From the NCBI GenBank assembly GCA_014860005.1, contig JACZKP010000068.1:1-17987 (forward strand): a stretch of 17,987 bases of DNA, read 5' to 3'. The notes under the pieces are model-generated. The model was not told the origin of the DNA. It did no database searches and worked only from the letters and a program-made list of their open reading frames with translations. Of the stretch, positions 1 through 8,641 are shown piece by piece. Both the position numbers and the translations under genes were made by a program. Position 1 is the stretch's first letter. Each line of letters begins with the position of its first letter. The stretch is from Verrucomicrobiota bacterium (GTDB taxonomy: Bacteria; Verrucomicrobiota; Verrucomicrobiae; Limisphaerales; UBA11358).

Positions 1-94
1 CATTACTCCAACTGCAATCAGGCGACACACACGCCCGCCCGCCGATAATCCAACTTCTCTCGCCCCGGGCACGTGGAAACAACTGTCAGCCCAA

Positions 95-1888
95 TCACTT
101 CGCCGCAATTCCGGTTCCTCCCTCGCCCGCTGCCGGTTTCTCCCGGCTGCAGCGTGGTGCGGATTCGCCTTCGACGATTGGCGCAGCCTCCAAAGCAGCG
201 CTGTCCAGCGGATGTTCCTCCTCCTGCCAATGTTTGGAAACCTTTCCATCCCAGCAGGCGAGGTTCAACGGATAAACATCGGGGTCGAACATGACGTGGT
301 AGAAGTGCCAGACAATGATTGCCAGACACGCCAGGATGGCTTCGTAGTAATGAATCGTGAGGGCCACGTCCACGGCCCAGCGCGGCAGCCAGAGCGTCAC
401 GTCCATCTTCAGCCAGATCATCAGCCCGGTGACACCCATGATGATTGTTCCCCAGACCACCGCCCAGTATTCCATTTTCTCGGAATACCCAAAGCGCCCG
501 ATCCTGGGTTTATCCGGACTCAGGCCGACAAGAAAACGCACCGCCTGCCAGACGTCGGATACGTCTTTCATGGTGGGCATGAAATCTTTCACCAGTTTAC
601 GGCCAGCCGGCGTGAGAATGACGTAGAGGATGTGGTAAAGCCCCACCACGAGCAGCACCACTCCGGCGATGCGATGCGCCCAGCGGCGGATGGGTTCACT
701 TGACCCCATCAGCCACGCCAGCCACGAATCGGGAAATCGCAGGGCAAAACCTGTAATCGCCAGCACAATGAAACTCACGGCCAGCACGGCGTGCTGCCAG
801 CGTTGCGAGAGATTCATGCGCAGAATCGGCCGGCCAGCCGATCCCATGTGCGCCTTCACCTTCTTCACCAGCAGCAGCAGGTTGTGGAAGAGCATCGCAC
901 CCACGACGCCCACGATCAGCACCAGGTAAATCCGGCGCACCCACCAGTTGATCGCGCCACCCAGATCATCGCCCCGGGTGGCCGAGGTGAGGTCCACGTG
1001 AATTTTGCCCGACACGAACCTTTCCGTGGCGCCGGGATGGCAGGCGCCGCAGGTGCTGACCAGATTGGCCGGATGCACCATGGATGCCGGGTCATTGGAC
1101 GGAAGAACTTTGTGATAGCCGTGGCAACTGCCGCAATTGGCCGCGACGGTGGAACCGTATTGCGACGCCAGTCCATGGTAACTCTCGAAGAACGTCTTTA
1201 CCCGGTCACGGGGCAGATTGTAGCGGGTGTTCAACCGTTCCGACGCATGGCAACGGCTGCACACGTCCTCGGAAATGGTGCGCGGCCTGGTGCCGGCGAA
1301 AGACACAATGCGGTGTTCGTAATGGCAGTCCGTGCAGGTGGGCGCGTCACGCACGCCGGCGGCGAGGGCCTTGCCGTGGATGCTTTCAGCGTAATCCTGC
1401 GCGGCCTGATCGTGACATTCGCCACACATTCCCGCCTGTCGCGAAACATGCAGGGGCGAGGCGACAAACTTGGGTGAAACCACCTCGTGCGTGCCGTGAC
1501 AATCCCGGCAGGTGGCGGTGCCCGGCGTCCCGGCCGCCAGCGCCAGGCCATGAACACTCGCGCCATAAGTGGCCGAATGCTGCTCGTGACAGGTGCTGCA
1601 ATTCACCGGCTTCGCCGGGATTTCGTCATCGGGATGCTGCTCCGTGAGATCGGTGTGGCAACTTGCGCATGAGTTGGTCGCGTGCGCGGAGGCCCTGATT
1701 TTGGCCAGGTCCACGAACATGGAAATCTCGCGACCGGACGGATCCTCCTTGGTGAGGGTTTCGTCCGCGTGACAGTCCATGCAATGGCTGTCCTCCAGTG
1801 CGGCAACTGCCACCGCGCCCGTTCCTGCCACAACCAGCGCCACCAACAACCCTGCCAGTCGGGCCGCCCAATCATTCCCCATGCCCAT
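95..1888 (-). CDS. Nine-heme cytochrome c fused to membrane cytochrome b (CbcL-like)
   Basis: The protein has 597 residues. An N-terminal hydrophobic segment (about 8-30) reads as a signal peptide or anchor. It is followed by nine CXXCH haem c motifs at about residues 36, 74, 97, 127, 155, 185, 210, 252 and 280. From about 315 to 535 it is a membrane cytochrome b of the HydC/FdnI type, with candidate haem b histidines H366, H405, H419, H513 and H528/H531. Nine c-haems plus a dihaem b domain is the layout of Geobacter CbcL, an inner-membrane quinol-oxidising cytochrome used with low-potential acceptors. The expected role is passing electrons from menaquinol to periplasmic cytochromes. It is the last gene of the minus-strand cytochrome run, 104 bases after the 11-heme paralogue. 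No clear ribosome-binding site was seen, and an ATG two codons further in (1882) is also possible. Architecture is certain; orthology to CbcL is inferred. Confidence 0.9.
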   Translation of the reverse strand: MGMGNDWAARLAGLLVALVVAGTGAVAVAALEDSHCMDCHADETLTKEDPSGREISMFVDLAKIRASAHATNSCASCHTDLTEQHPDDEIPAKPVNCSTCHEQHSATYGASVHGLALAAGTPGTATCRDCHGTHEVVSPKFVASPLHVSRQAGMCGECHDQAAQDYAESIHGKALAAGVRDAPTCTDCHYEHRIVSFAGTRPRTISEDVCSRCHASERLNTRYNLPRDRVKTFFESYHGLASQYGSTVAANCGSCHGYHKVLPSNDPASMVHPANLVSTCGACHPGATERFVSGKIHVDLTSATRGDDLGGAINWWVRRIYLVLIVGVVGAMLFHNLLLLVKKVKAHMGSAGRPILRMNLSQRWQHAVLAVSFIVLAITGFALRFPDSWLAWLMGSSEPIRRWAHRIAGVVLLVVGLYHILYVILTPAGRKLVKDFMPTMKDVSDVWQAVRFLVGLSPDKPRIGRFGYSEKMEYWAVVWGTIIMGVTGLMIWLKMDVTLWLPRWAVDVALTIHYYEAILACLAIIVWHFYHVMFDPDVYPLNLACWDGKVSKHWQEEEHPLDSAALEAAPIVEGESAPRCSREKPAAGEGGTGIAAK

Positions 1889-1940
1889 GCGAATAAGTTG
1901 CTGCTTCCGGCCTGGAATCGCTCTACATCACTTGGCCTTT

Positions 1941-1960
1941 GCTTCGCATATTTTGCGTTG
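1941..1960 (-). promoter_or_regulatory. 20-base motif shared by two cytochrome leaders (copy 1)
   Basis: The plus-strand word gcttcgcatattttgcgttg lies 53-72 bases upstream of the nine-heme cytochrome start. A copy matching at 18 of 20 positions lies at 9630-9649, upstream of the monoheme cytochrome gene. The shared AT-rich word could be a regulator or promoter element. No function is shown by the sequence. Confidence 0.3.
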
Positions 1961-1969
1961 GCGGTTGCG

Positions 1970-1983
1970 CCGGCGCTCGCCGG
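1970..1983. other. GC-rich hairpin just after the 11-heme cytochrome gene
   Basis: The palindrome ccggcg-ct-cgccgg lies about 10 bases downstream of the 11-heme cytochrome stop codon, in the 104-base gap before the next gene. There is no T-run, so it is not a classical terminator. It could stabilise the 3' end of the upstream message or tune expression between the two cistrons. Confidence 0.3.
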
Positions 1984-1992
1984 TCAATTCAT

Positions 1993-4137
1993 TCAGTGCG
2001 CCAGCCGCGACACCATTGCGTAGATGATAAGAATGAGGAGCAACACCCCGAGGCCGAAGAAGAAGTAGCCGAACGAGCGTGCGATGCTCTTCCAGCCTTC
2101 CCAATCGTCGCGCACCCGGTGCTCGTCCAGGCGGCCATCCGCCACCAGTCGGTCGTACCAGCGTTTGCGGTCGTGCAGCATTTCCGTCTTCGAGATGCGA
2201 CCGGAGAAGATCACGGTGTCCATCGGGAACTTCTCAATCCGGAAGTGCGTGTTGAAGAAGTGAATGGAGAAGATGAAGCCCGCGGCGAGCAGAGCCTCGT
2301 CCGAGTGGATGATGTGCGCCACATTGATGGTCCAGCCGGGCATGAATTGGGTAAAGAACGCCGGAAACCACAGGATTAAACCCGACGAGCCGATGATGAA
2401 GACGCCCCAGAACACGGCGAAGTAATCGAATTTCTCCCAGTAAGTCCAGCGGTCGAACTCCGGTTTCGGTCCTTTGCCGAAGAACCATTTGTTGTGGGCC
2501 ACGAAGTCGCGCCAGTCCTTCCAGGTGGGCATCATGGAATCGGGACCAAACAGGACCGGCCACAGGCGCTTAACCTGGAGTTTGCCAGTGGCCGGATCGC
2601 GCAACTTGACCCGCCCCTTCCACGCCTTGCCGGTCAACGACGCCAGATGCAATCCGAAATACAGGAAGGTGACAATGGCCCCAAAGCGGTGCAGCGCCCG
2701 GGCTGTTTCCGCCCCGCCGATGAAGCTGAACAACACCTTCGCCCAGTCCGTATAATAGAACTTCAGCGGCATGCCGGTGAGGACCAGCAGCAGGAAGCTC
2801 GTCACGACCAGGAAATGCAGAAACCGCTCGAACGGCACGAAGCGCGTGAACCACTCGTCGTCCTTTTCCGTGCGGACCTTGGCCTCACGGAACGTTTTGG
2901 TGTCGTTCAAATAAAGATAAAACGCGCGAATCAGCCAGATGATGGTGTGCAGGCCAAAGAAGGTGAATACACCAATCAACAAACCGGTCATGGCCACGAA
3001 CACCACGTAGAGCACGGGATAATTCTGCCGATCCAGCGGATTGGCGTGGGGCTTGTAGCCGGTGAAACCCATCGTCGCCTTGGGATGACATTGCTGGCAG
3101 GTGCCGAGGATGTTTTTCTGCGAGAGTCGCGAGGCCGGATTGCTCTGCGGCAAAACGTCGTGATGCCCGTGGCAGTCGTAGCAGGCGGCCACGTCCGAAG
3201 CGACATTGGGTTTGCCCAGCGCCATGGCCTTGCCGTGGTAAGTGTCGCGGTAATAAGTCAGGCGGTCCTCGTGACACCGGCCGCAGCGCTGGTCGCTGAC
3301 CATTTTGAAGTGGCCGTTCTGCGGTGTTTCGACCTCGTGGGCGGTATGGCAATCCGTGCAAACCGGCCCGCGCGGGTCGCCTTTGAGCAGCAACTGCCCG
3401 TGAACACTTTTGTTATAGGTATCTTCCACGCCGACATGGCACTTGCCGCACGTCTTGGCCAGGTTGGCGTGGTTGATCGGCGAATCCCGGTCCACGCCGC
3501 GCTTGATGCTATGGACCCCGTGGCAGTCGTTGCAGGAGGGTGCGACGATGAGGCCCATCTTCAACAACGCGCGGCCATGGATGCTGTCCATGTATTGCGA
3601 CGCGGCTTCCGGGTAATGAATCTGGTATTCCTTGGTCAGACCTGGGTTGCTATGGCACTTGGCGCAGGTCTGCGGGAGGTTGAGTTTGAAGACCGGCGAG
3701 TCCGCCTGTTTAACCGGTGAGATTTCGTGCGCGCCGTGGCAATCCCAGCAACTCGCAGCCCCGGACGCACCCAATATGTGGCTCACGCCGTGAATACTGG
3801 TGGCGTACTCCTTGGCTTCCGCCTCGTGACAGCCCGCGCAATCCGCCGGCGGCAGTTTGCTCTCATGCACCAGGTCCTTGATCCCAACGTGGCAATCAAT
3901 GCAATCTAGGGACGAGTGAACTGACTTCTCGAATGTGTTCGTCGGGAACACCAGCGGCACAACCTGATTCCCAATCGTGCGAGTGGTGGTGGGGTCCGAG
4001 TGGCAATCCAGACAATCCGCGTTGGTAAATTTCTCCTCCGCTGCCGTGGCCGTTGCGACCGCCAACCAACTCAATGCCACCAACATCAGCGGCTGCCGCC
4101 ACATGATCCCGTCTCCCGCCCCCATTCCCCTGTTCAT
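1993..4137 (-). CDS. Eleven-heme cytochrome c fused to membrane cytochrome b (CbcL-like paralogue)
   Basis: From the ATG at 4137 the protein has 714 residues. A hydrophobic stretch ending in an Ala-rich cleavage-like site (about 17-34) is followed by eleven CXXCH motifs (CLDCH, CIDCH, CAGCH, CWDCH, CAKCH, CNDCH, CGKCH, CTDCH, CGRCH, CYDCH, CQQCH). The C-terminal half is a dihaem cytochrome b membrane domain with several helices and histidines in HFLV, LHRFG, HIIHSDE and IHFFNTH contexts. A final single helix precedes the C-terminus. The likely role is quinol oxidation with electron delivery to a periplasmic haem wire. An in-frame ATG at 4104 has the better ribosome-binding site (GGGAG, 8-base spacing) and a more typical signal peptide, so the true start may be there. 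The frame also stays open to 4188, overlapping the upstream gene. It is a larger paralogue of the next gene. Confidence 0.9.
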   Translation of the reverse strand: MNRGMGAGDGIMWRQPLMLVALSWLAVATATAAEEKFTNADCLDCHSDPTTTRTIGNQVVPLVFPTNTFEKSVHSSLDCIDCHVGIKDLVHESKLPPADCAGCHEAEAKEYATSIHGVSHILGASGAASCWDCHGAHEISPVKQADSPVFKLNLPQTCAKCHSNPGLTKEYQIHYPEAASQYMDSIHGRALLKMGLIVAPSCNDCHGVHSIKRGVDRDSPINHANLAKTCGKCHVGVEDTYNKSVHGQLLLKGDPRGPVCTDCHTAHEVETPQNGHFKMVSDQRCGRCHEDRLTYYRDTYHGKAMALGKPNVASDVAACYDCHGHHDVLPQSNPASRLSQKNILGTCQQCHPKATMGFTGYKPHANPLDRQNYPVLYVVFVAMTGLLIGVFTFFGLHTIIWLIRAFYLYLNDTKTFREAKVRTEKDDEWFTRFVPFERFLHFLVVTSFLLLVLTGMPLKFYYTDWAKVLFSFIGGAETARALHRFGAIVTFLYFGLHLASLTGKAWKGRVKLRDPATGKLQVKRLWPVLFGPDSMMPTWKDWRDFVAHNKWFFGKGPKPEFDRWTYWEKFDYFAVFWGVFIIGSSGLILWFPAFFTQFMPGWTINVAHIIHSDEALLAAGFIFSIHFFNTHFRIEKFPMDTVIFSGRISKTEMLHDRKRWYDRLVADGRLDEHRVRDDWEGWKSIARSFGYFFFGLGVLLLILIIYAMVSRLAH

Positions 4138-4150
4138 AATGGTAGTTTCC

Positions 4151-5683
4151 CTATAGCCCGCCCGTGTGACAGTCGGTGCATAACCCATCCACCACGTCGC
4201 CCGGATGACGAAATTCCTGGCCCCTAGGCGTGAGCAAGTTGAGTTCTTCCCCGTGGCCCTGCGCTAGAATCGTGTGGCAGGAATTGCAGTCGTTGGCCCG
4301 AATGCTCTCCTTGCCGTCCGCAGTCTTGTGCCGGCCATCGTGACAGCGGAAACAGCCGTTCCAGATCATGTGTCCGATATGATCGGGGTAGGCCTGCCAG
4401 GAGGCCTTCATCTCTGGAAAGAAATTGTTCCGGTAAATCTGCTGGACGGCACCGATGGCGCCCCGCACTTCCTCCTGTGAGCCGGAAAAACTGTCGGGGG
4501 AATAATGCTGCGCCAGGATGGTCTCGATTCCCTCCAAGGCCTGGGCGCGGTTGGTGTAATCCTGGGTCAAGGCGAAGACCGCGTTGGACTTGATCCACGG
4601 CAGCGTGGCCTCAATGTTACCCAGGTACATCGCCAGGTTCACGGCTTTGTTGGGCGATTGAAATTGGTGGGCCGGACGGTTGTGGCAGTCCATGCAGTCC
4701 ATCGTGCGGATGGCGAAGCTGCCGGGATCGTCCGTGAAACCGGGGACGCGGAATTCCTTGACGACGCCCTGCTGGTCCGTGATTCGCACCCAGGGGATGG
4801 TCAAGCGGGCCGGGTCGTGAATCCACACGTCTTCCTCCTTTTTGGCGGCGATGTATTCCACCTTGTTGGCAATGTTCATGTGCCAGTGGATGCCGCCTGT
4901 CTGGCCGCGGCTTGGGTCGCCGCCACCCACCTTCATCGTCATCCGGACGGTAAACGGTGTATTGGTTTCGTCGGCCAGAAAATAGTTGTAAGTGCGGTCC
5001 AGGTCGCCGGCGAACTTCTGCGGCCAATGGCATTGCTCGCAGGTTTCCTGGGCGGGCCGCAGATTCTTGATCGGCGTGGGCACCGGGCGCGGGAATTTGT
5101 TGAACGCCGTCGCGTAGAGCTGATACATGCCGGAGATTTTCGCCTTCACGAACCATTCGGCGCCGGGACCGATGTGGCATTGCACGCAGGCCACGCGCGC
5201 ATGCGGTCCGTGCTGGTAGGTCACCAGTTCGGGCTCCATCACGGTGTGGCAGGCTTCGCCGCAAAAGGTCGTGGATTCGGTAAAATGATAAGTGTGGTAG
5301 CTTCCGATCGCCGAGATGAGCAGGAACAGCAGACTGCCCACGATGAACATGCCCATAATCTTGCGGTCGCGTGGACGCGACAGATCCACAACCATCCGGG
5401 GCAGCAACCCGACTGAATCACCGAGCTTCTTGCGTTCGCGCAACGCGCCAATCAGCGTCAGGAACAATCCTAGAAACAGAAATGCCGGGGCGACAAAGTA
5501 GGTGAGGATGCCCACGTAGGGATTCGAAGTCTTGGACAGCGTGTCCATCATGAAGAGCAGCACGAAGGAAAAGAGGCTGCCCACGACGATGACCAATCCG
5601 ATCAGGCTGATCCAGTTGCGCAGCAACGAGGGGCGGCCCTTCTGAGGAGCGGGAAGCTCAGGAGTTGGATTGTCAGTGCTCAT
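4151..5683 (-). CDS. Seven-heme NapC/NirT-family inner-membrane cytochrome (ImcH-like)
   Basis: The protein has 510 residues. Transmembrane helices lie at about 22-50, 58-82 and 108-130. The haem domain follows, with a CX3CH motif (C141-GEA-C145-H146, then Met149) and six CXXCH motifs at about 166, 215, 330, 444, 466 and 502. The first haem followed by a nearby Met is typical of the NapC/NrfH quinol dehydrogenase family, where Met serves as an axial ligand at the quinol site. Seven haems, about 510 residues and a NapC core match the layout of Geobacter ImcH, an inner-membrane cytochrome needed for high-potential acceptors. It lies 13 bases upstream of the 11-heme cytochrome start, so the two are probably co-transcribed. 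No strong ribosome-binding site precedes the ATG. The ImcH assignment rests on layout and not on an alignment. Confidence 0.88.
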   Translation of the reverse strand: MSTDNPTPELPAPQKGRPSLLRNWISLIGLVIVVGSLFSFVLLFMMDTLSKTSNPYVGILTYFVAPAFLFLGLFLTLIGALRERKKLGDSVGLLPRMVVDLSRPRDRKIMGMFIVGSLLFLLISAIGSYHTYHFTESTTFCGEACHTVMEPELVTYQHGPHARVACVQCHIGPGAEWFVKAKISGMYQLYATAFNKFPRPVPTPIKNLRPAQETCEQCHWPQKFAGDLDRTYNYFLADETNTPFTVRMTMKVGGGDPSRGQTGGIHWHMNIANKVEYIAAKKEEDVWIHDPARLTIPWVRITDQQGVVKEFRVPGFTDDPGSFAIRTMDCMDCHNRPAHQFQSPNKAVNLAMYLGNIEATLPWIKSNAVFALTQDYTNRAQALEGIETILAQHYSPDSFSGSQEEVRGAIGAVQQIYRNNFFPEMKASWQAYPDHIGHMIWNGCFRCHDGRHKTADGKESIRANDCNSCHTILAQGHGEELNLLTPRGQEFRHPGDVVDGLCTDCHTGGL

Positions 5684-6042
5684 TGGATAAACTTGTTCGA
5701 CAACCGTTCAAATACTGTGGTTCGCATCAGCAATTGTGACCATTTCCCACGGCAGATGCAAACACCCGATTTGGGGTGCGGCAGCCAAGGCCGCCCATGT
5801 CTCAAGACTCCCTGCATGGCTCTTGAGTCTGGCCTGCCGCAGGCTTGTGCCGTCGGGGAGTTATCTCACGCACACTTGCATCCGAAGCCCGGGCTGCGCC
5901 CTTCGCGGCGTCACCTCACAACAACGGATTCAATCTGCCGGGACTTCCGCCGCACCGCACCGCACATCTTGTCAAAGGCTCAACCTTCTTTGGCTTGGCC
6001 GGAACAGTTTCGACTGCGCCCACGCCTGGATAGAGTCTGGAG
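5684..6042. other. 359-base intergenic region with hairpins, no gene seen
   Basis: This gap separates the NrfD gene end from the seven-heme cytochrome start, both on the minus strand. It holds a perfect 7-base inverted repeat (ctcaaga 5801-5807, tcttgag 5821-5827) and a small caccc/gggtg hairpin (5763-5778). Short open frames here have no recognisable features. No convincing -35/-10 pair was found, though its size makes it the likely place for a promoter or attenuator of the ImcH/CbcL-like genes. Confidence 0.5.
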
Positions 6043-7284
6043 TCACGCCGGCGTCGCGGCGGGCTGATCGCTGCCAACACCCGTCGTCGGCAGTTTCTCC
6101 GACAAGAACAGTTTTACCAGAACCGTCAGAATCACGAAGGGCAACGCGAGAACTACCGCCGCCATGAACCAGCCTTCCATGCCGGCAAATTCCATCTTGT
6201 AGCTCATGACCCCGCGCAGGCTCTTGGAGAAAAGCTGGCCGCCGATAACGACGTTCCAGCGCATCGCCAGCACACCGATTACGATCAGCACGGCGCTGCC
6301 AAAATACATCCGCCGACGCACCAGTTCCGGAACACGCTTCCGGAAGAGTTGCAGTGCTCCCAGGATTAACAGTGGCACCAGCGTTCCCAACAGCGCCTGG
6401 CCCACGTTTAATGTGTAAAACAGTTTTTCCCGGGCCATGTATTGCATCAGTTGAAAACCTTCCTCCGCCGAATAGACCCGGTGTATCCAATCCAATCCCT
6501 CGATGGCCGCATCCACCACCAGTGCGTAGAACAGAAACATGCCCATCACGTCAAGGCAGCGCATGTCCACCGTGCGACGCCGGATCCACGTCAGGATCAT
6601 GTAATTCAAAACGCACAAAGCGATGCCCGACACCATCGCCGACATGATGAAGATGATGGGCATGAGCACATTGCCCCACCACGGATTGGCTTTTACCGAA
6701 CCAAAGATAAAACCGACGTAGCCATGCAGCAGAAACGCCGAGGGGATGCCCACGATGGACAGAATGTGGCCGATTTTGTGATCCAGTTTCAGCGATTGCG
6801 CCGACGTATCAGTGACGCCCACGGTGAGGATGCGATAAAGCAATCCCTTGAAGCCGCTGGTGGTTTTCGACCATTCGACCAGGTCCTGCCGATAATCAAA
6901 CCACAGTTCCAGCAACAGCACGGCCATCAGGTACCACGCATAAACAAAACCAAAAATGGCCATCGGCGAGGTAAGATGTGGCGTGATCATCACCTGATAG
7001 GAACGGAACGGCTGCCCCAGGTGAAACAGCAAAGGCAACGGCGCACAAAGGAGAAAGGCGAACGCGGTCAACATGGACAGGCGATAAACCGGCTCAAGTG
7101 CCTTCACATCGAACACACGCACCAACGACGCCATGATAAACGCGCCGGCCACCAGCCCGGTAATGTAGGGATAGAGTACGATCAGCACGCTCCACAGCGG
7201 ATGGTGTGTCGCTTCGTTGGGATACACGAAACCCTCAAAGTGCGGCATCACTTCCACGACGATGTTGGTGATTTCTCCAGTCAT
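6043..7284 (-). CDS. NrfD/PsrC-family polytopic membrane subunit (quinol site)
   Basis: The protein has 413 residues and is mostly hydrophobic, with roughly nine to ten predicted helices. It opens with a short N-terminal tail and then the helix around WSVLIVLYPYITGLVAGAF, which is typical of the NrfD/PsrC family. Such subunits bind quinol in the membrane and exchange electrons with an adjacent iron-sulfur subunit. The gene starts two bases after the iron-sulfur gene stop (TAG-CC-ATG), and a strong GGGAGGTG ribosome-binding site lies inside the end of that upstream gene. This spacing indicates tight co-expression. Together with the tetraheme and iron-sulfur genes it forms a three-part module like Geobacter CbcSTU (Cbc4) or the NrfBCD arrangement. 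No catalytic molybdopterin subunit is nearby. Confidence 0.92.
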   Translation of the reverse strand: MTGEITNIVVEVMPHFEGFVYPNEATHHPLWSVLIVLYPYITGLVAGAFIMASLVRVFDVKALEPVYRLSMLTAFAFLLCAPLPLLFHLGQPFRSYQVMITPHLTSPMAIFGFVYAWYLMAVLLLELWFDYRQDLVEWSKTTSGFKGLLYRILTVGVTDTSAQSLKLDHKIGHILSIVGIPSAFLLHGYVGFIFGSVKANPWWGNVLMPIIFIMSAMVSGIALCVLNYMILTWIRRRTVDMRCLDVMGMFLFYALVVDAAIEGLDWIHRVYSAEEGFQLMQYMAREKLFYTLNVGQALLGTLVPLLILGALQLFRKRVPELVRRRMYFGSAVLIVIGVLAMRWNVVIGGQLFSKSLRGVMSYKMEFAGMEGWFMAAVVLALPFVILTVLVKLFLSEKLPTTGVGSDQPAATPA

Positions 7285-7286
7285 GG

Positions 7287-8096
7287 CTATTGCACCTCCC
7301 GATCCGCCCCGGCATAGAGCACACGCGGTTCAGTTCCCAAATGCGCTTTCAAGGCCGAGACTCGGTGCATCGCGTAGAACTCCTGGATGGGATCGTTGGG
7401 AATCGGATTCTTCAGGTCGCCAAAGATGCGGGACTGCGTCGGGCAGACCTCCACACAAGCTGGCTGTAATCCACGCGTGATGCGGTGGTAGCATAGCGTG
7501 CATTTCTCCGCCACCCTGGTGACCGGGTTCAAAAAGCGGCAACCATAAGGACAGGCTTGGATGCAAAAGCCGCAACCGATGCAATACTTGGAATCTATCA
7601 ACACCGCCCCGTCCGGCGCATCAAAAGTTGCTCCCACCGGACAGACCTGCACGCACGGCGAGTGGTGGCAAAGATTGCACAGTTTGGGAACAAAGAAGGA
7701 GTGTTGAATGTCTTCCTTCGGCACCGGTAACTCCGGGTAGCCACGCATTCCGCCGTTCGGCGAATCCACATGCGTCTTACCCCGGACTTCACCCGATCCC
7801 GGCTCGGGCTTCTCGATTACATACCGCTCGACCCAAGTGCGGAAGTAAGGCCCCTCCGGCACTTTGTTCTCCTTCTTGCAGGCCTCCACACACGAACCGC
7901 AGCCGATGCACTGGTTGATGTCAATCGCCATCACCCACTTGTGCTTGGTGGGATCGTATCCCCTGGGCGCATTGCTGGAGACGAGAACCTTCTGGACGGC
8001 GGCCTTGGCGGTCTTGACCACCGGCAGCGCGGCCAGTCCGGCGGCGAGGGTGCCTAACTTGCCGAGAACCTTACGACGGGAGAAGGTGTTGCTCAT
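7287..8096 (-). CDS. Tat-exported ferredoxin-like protein with four [4Fe-4S] motifs
   Basis: The protein has 269 residues from the ATG at 8096. That start is chosen because it begins a twin-arginine signal (SRRKVLGK, residues 6-13, then a hydrophobic run) and overlaps the upstream stop codon as ATGA, with GGAGGT just upstream. The open frame continues to 8291 but lacks protein-like features there. Four cysteine clusters are visible: C63/66/69/73, C140/143/148/152, C172/175/178/182 and C199/202/214/218. This matches the NrfC/PsrB/DmsB electron-transfer family, which carries electrons between an NrfD-type quinol subunit and a partner protein. The partner here is probably the tetraheme cytochrome encoded just upstream. 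The Tat signal places it on the periplasmic side. Confidence 0.93.
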   Translation of the reverse strand: MSNTFSRRKVLGKLGTLAAGLAALPVVKTAKAAVQKVLVSSNAPRGYDPTKHKWVMAIDINQCIGCGSCVEACKKENKVPEGPYFRTWVERYVIEKPEPGSGEVRGKTHVDSPNGGMRGYPELPVPKEDIQHSFFVPKLCNLCHHSPCVQVCPVGATFDAPDGAVLIDSKYCIGCGFCIQACPYGCRFLNPVTRVAEKCTLCYHRITRGLQPACVEVCPTQSRIFGDLKNPIPNDPIQEFYAMHRVSALKAHLGTEPRVLYAGADREVQ

Positions 8097-8548
8097 GGGA
8101 CCTCCGAAGGGGCGTGGGGAACATGACACTCGGTACACTTGTCGCCCGGGTAATGTTCCTTGGGGTTGATTTGTTTGAGCCACTTGGGGCGTGAAGGATT
8201 CGCCTCGTGACACTTCACGCAGTGGCTGTAGGTGAGCACCTCCATCTTCACATCCGGATTGTCCACGTGCGCCTGACCGAATCCGTGGCACCCTTCGCAG
8301 GAAAGCGTCTTGTGTTCAAATTTGGCAAGGAGCTCGACTTCGTCCGAATGACACTCGGCGCAGGCTTTCTGCCCGGCCAGCGAAATGGGATGACTGGCAA
8401 TCTCCATCAGCGCGGCGCCGCGATAGAATCCATACTGACCAAATGAAGCCGGCGTCAGAAGGAACTTGGCGACCATATAACTGCCAACAATACCGAGTGT
8501 CAGCAGCACCAGTCGCACAACCTGTGGAGGCATTCGCGTTAATCTCAT
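8093..8548 (-). CDS. Membrane-anchored tetraheme cytochrome c
   Basis: The protein has 151 residues. One N-terminal hydrophobic helix (about 8-30) probably acts as an uncleaved anchor. Four CXXCH motifs follow (CAECH, CEGCH, CVKCH, CTECH), with extra histidines suited to bis-His ligation. It is translationally coupled to the iron-sulfur gene: its TGA overlaps the next ATG by four bases. The gene order tetraheme cytochrome, four-cluster ferredoxin, NrfD matches Geobacter Cbc4 (CbcS-T-U) and, more loosely, NrfBCD. It would be the exit point of electrons from that module to soluble periplasmic cytochromes. An internal ATG at 8533 could also serve as start. No strong ribosome-binding site is visible. 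Confidence 0.88.
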   Translation of the reverse strand: MRLTRMPPQVVRLVLLTLGIVGSYMVAKFLLTPASFGQYGFYRGAALMEIASHPISLAGQKACAECHSDEVELLAKFEHKTLSCEGCHGFGQAHVDNPDVKMEVLTYSHCVKCHEANPSRPKWLKQINPKEHYPGDKCTECHVPHAPSEVP

Positions 8549-8596
8549 AACGGGACCGCACCAGTGATTGCCATGGTTGATTGGCTGGTTGGGGGA

Positions 8597-8625
8597 GTGC
8601 CACAGAAGCCGGCCCTCTGTGGCAC
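8597..8625. terminator. 10-base perfect hairpin between monoheme and tetraheme genes
   Basis: gtgccacaga (8597-8606) pairs perfectly with tctgtggcac (8616-8625) across a 9-base loop. It lies about 17 bases downstream of the stop codon of the monoheme cytochrome gene. There is no long U-tract on the minus-strand transcript, so complete termination is uncertain. It may instead set the level of read-through into the tetraheme operon or protect the 3' end of the small cytochrome message. Confidence 0.5.
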
Positions 8626-8641
8626 ACTTTTGAGATCGCGA

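Noticed and set aside
791..1477. Long plus-strand open frame opposite the nine-heme cytochrome
   Set aside because: It lies antisense to a clear multiheme gene and has no family features; GC-rich coding DNA commonly leaves the opposite strand open.
2494..3720. 408-codon plus-strand open frame opposite the 11-heme cytochrome
   Set aside because: Composition follows the complement of haem-motif codons, with no domain or signal; the minus-strand gene carries eleven CXXCH motifs.
4505..5416. 303-codon plus-strand open frame opposite the seven-heme cytochrome
   Set aside because: Shadow of the NapC-like gene, without a ribosome-binding site or recognisable motifs.
6043..8548. Alternative complex III
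   Set aside because: NrfD, iron-sulfur and multiheme subunits are present, but the large ActB-type fusion, ActD and the other Act subunits are missing, so a Cbc4/Nrf-like module fits better.
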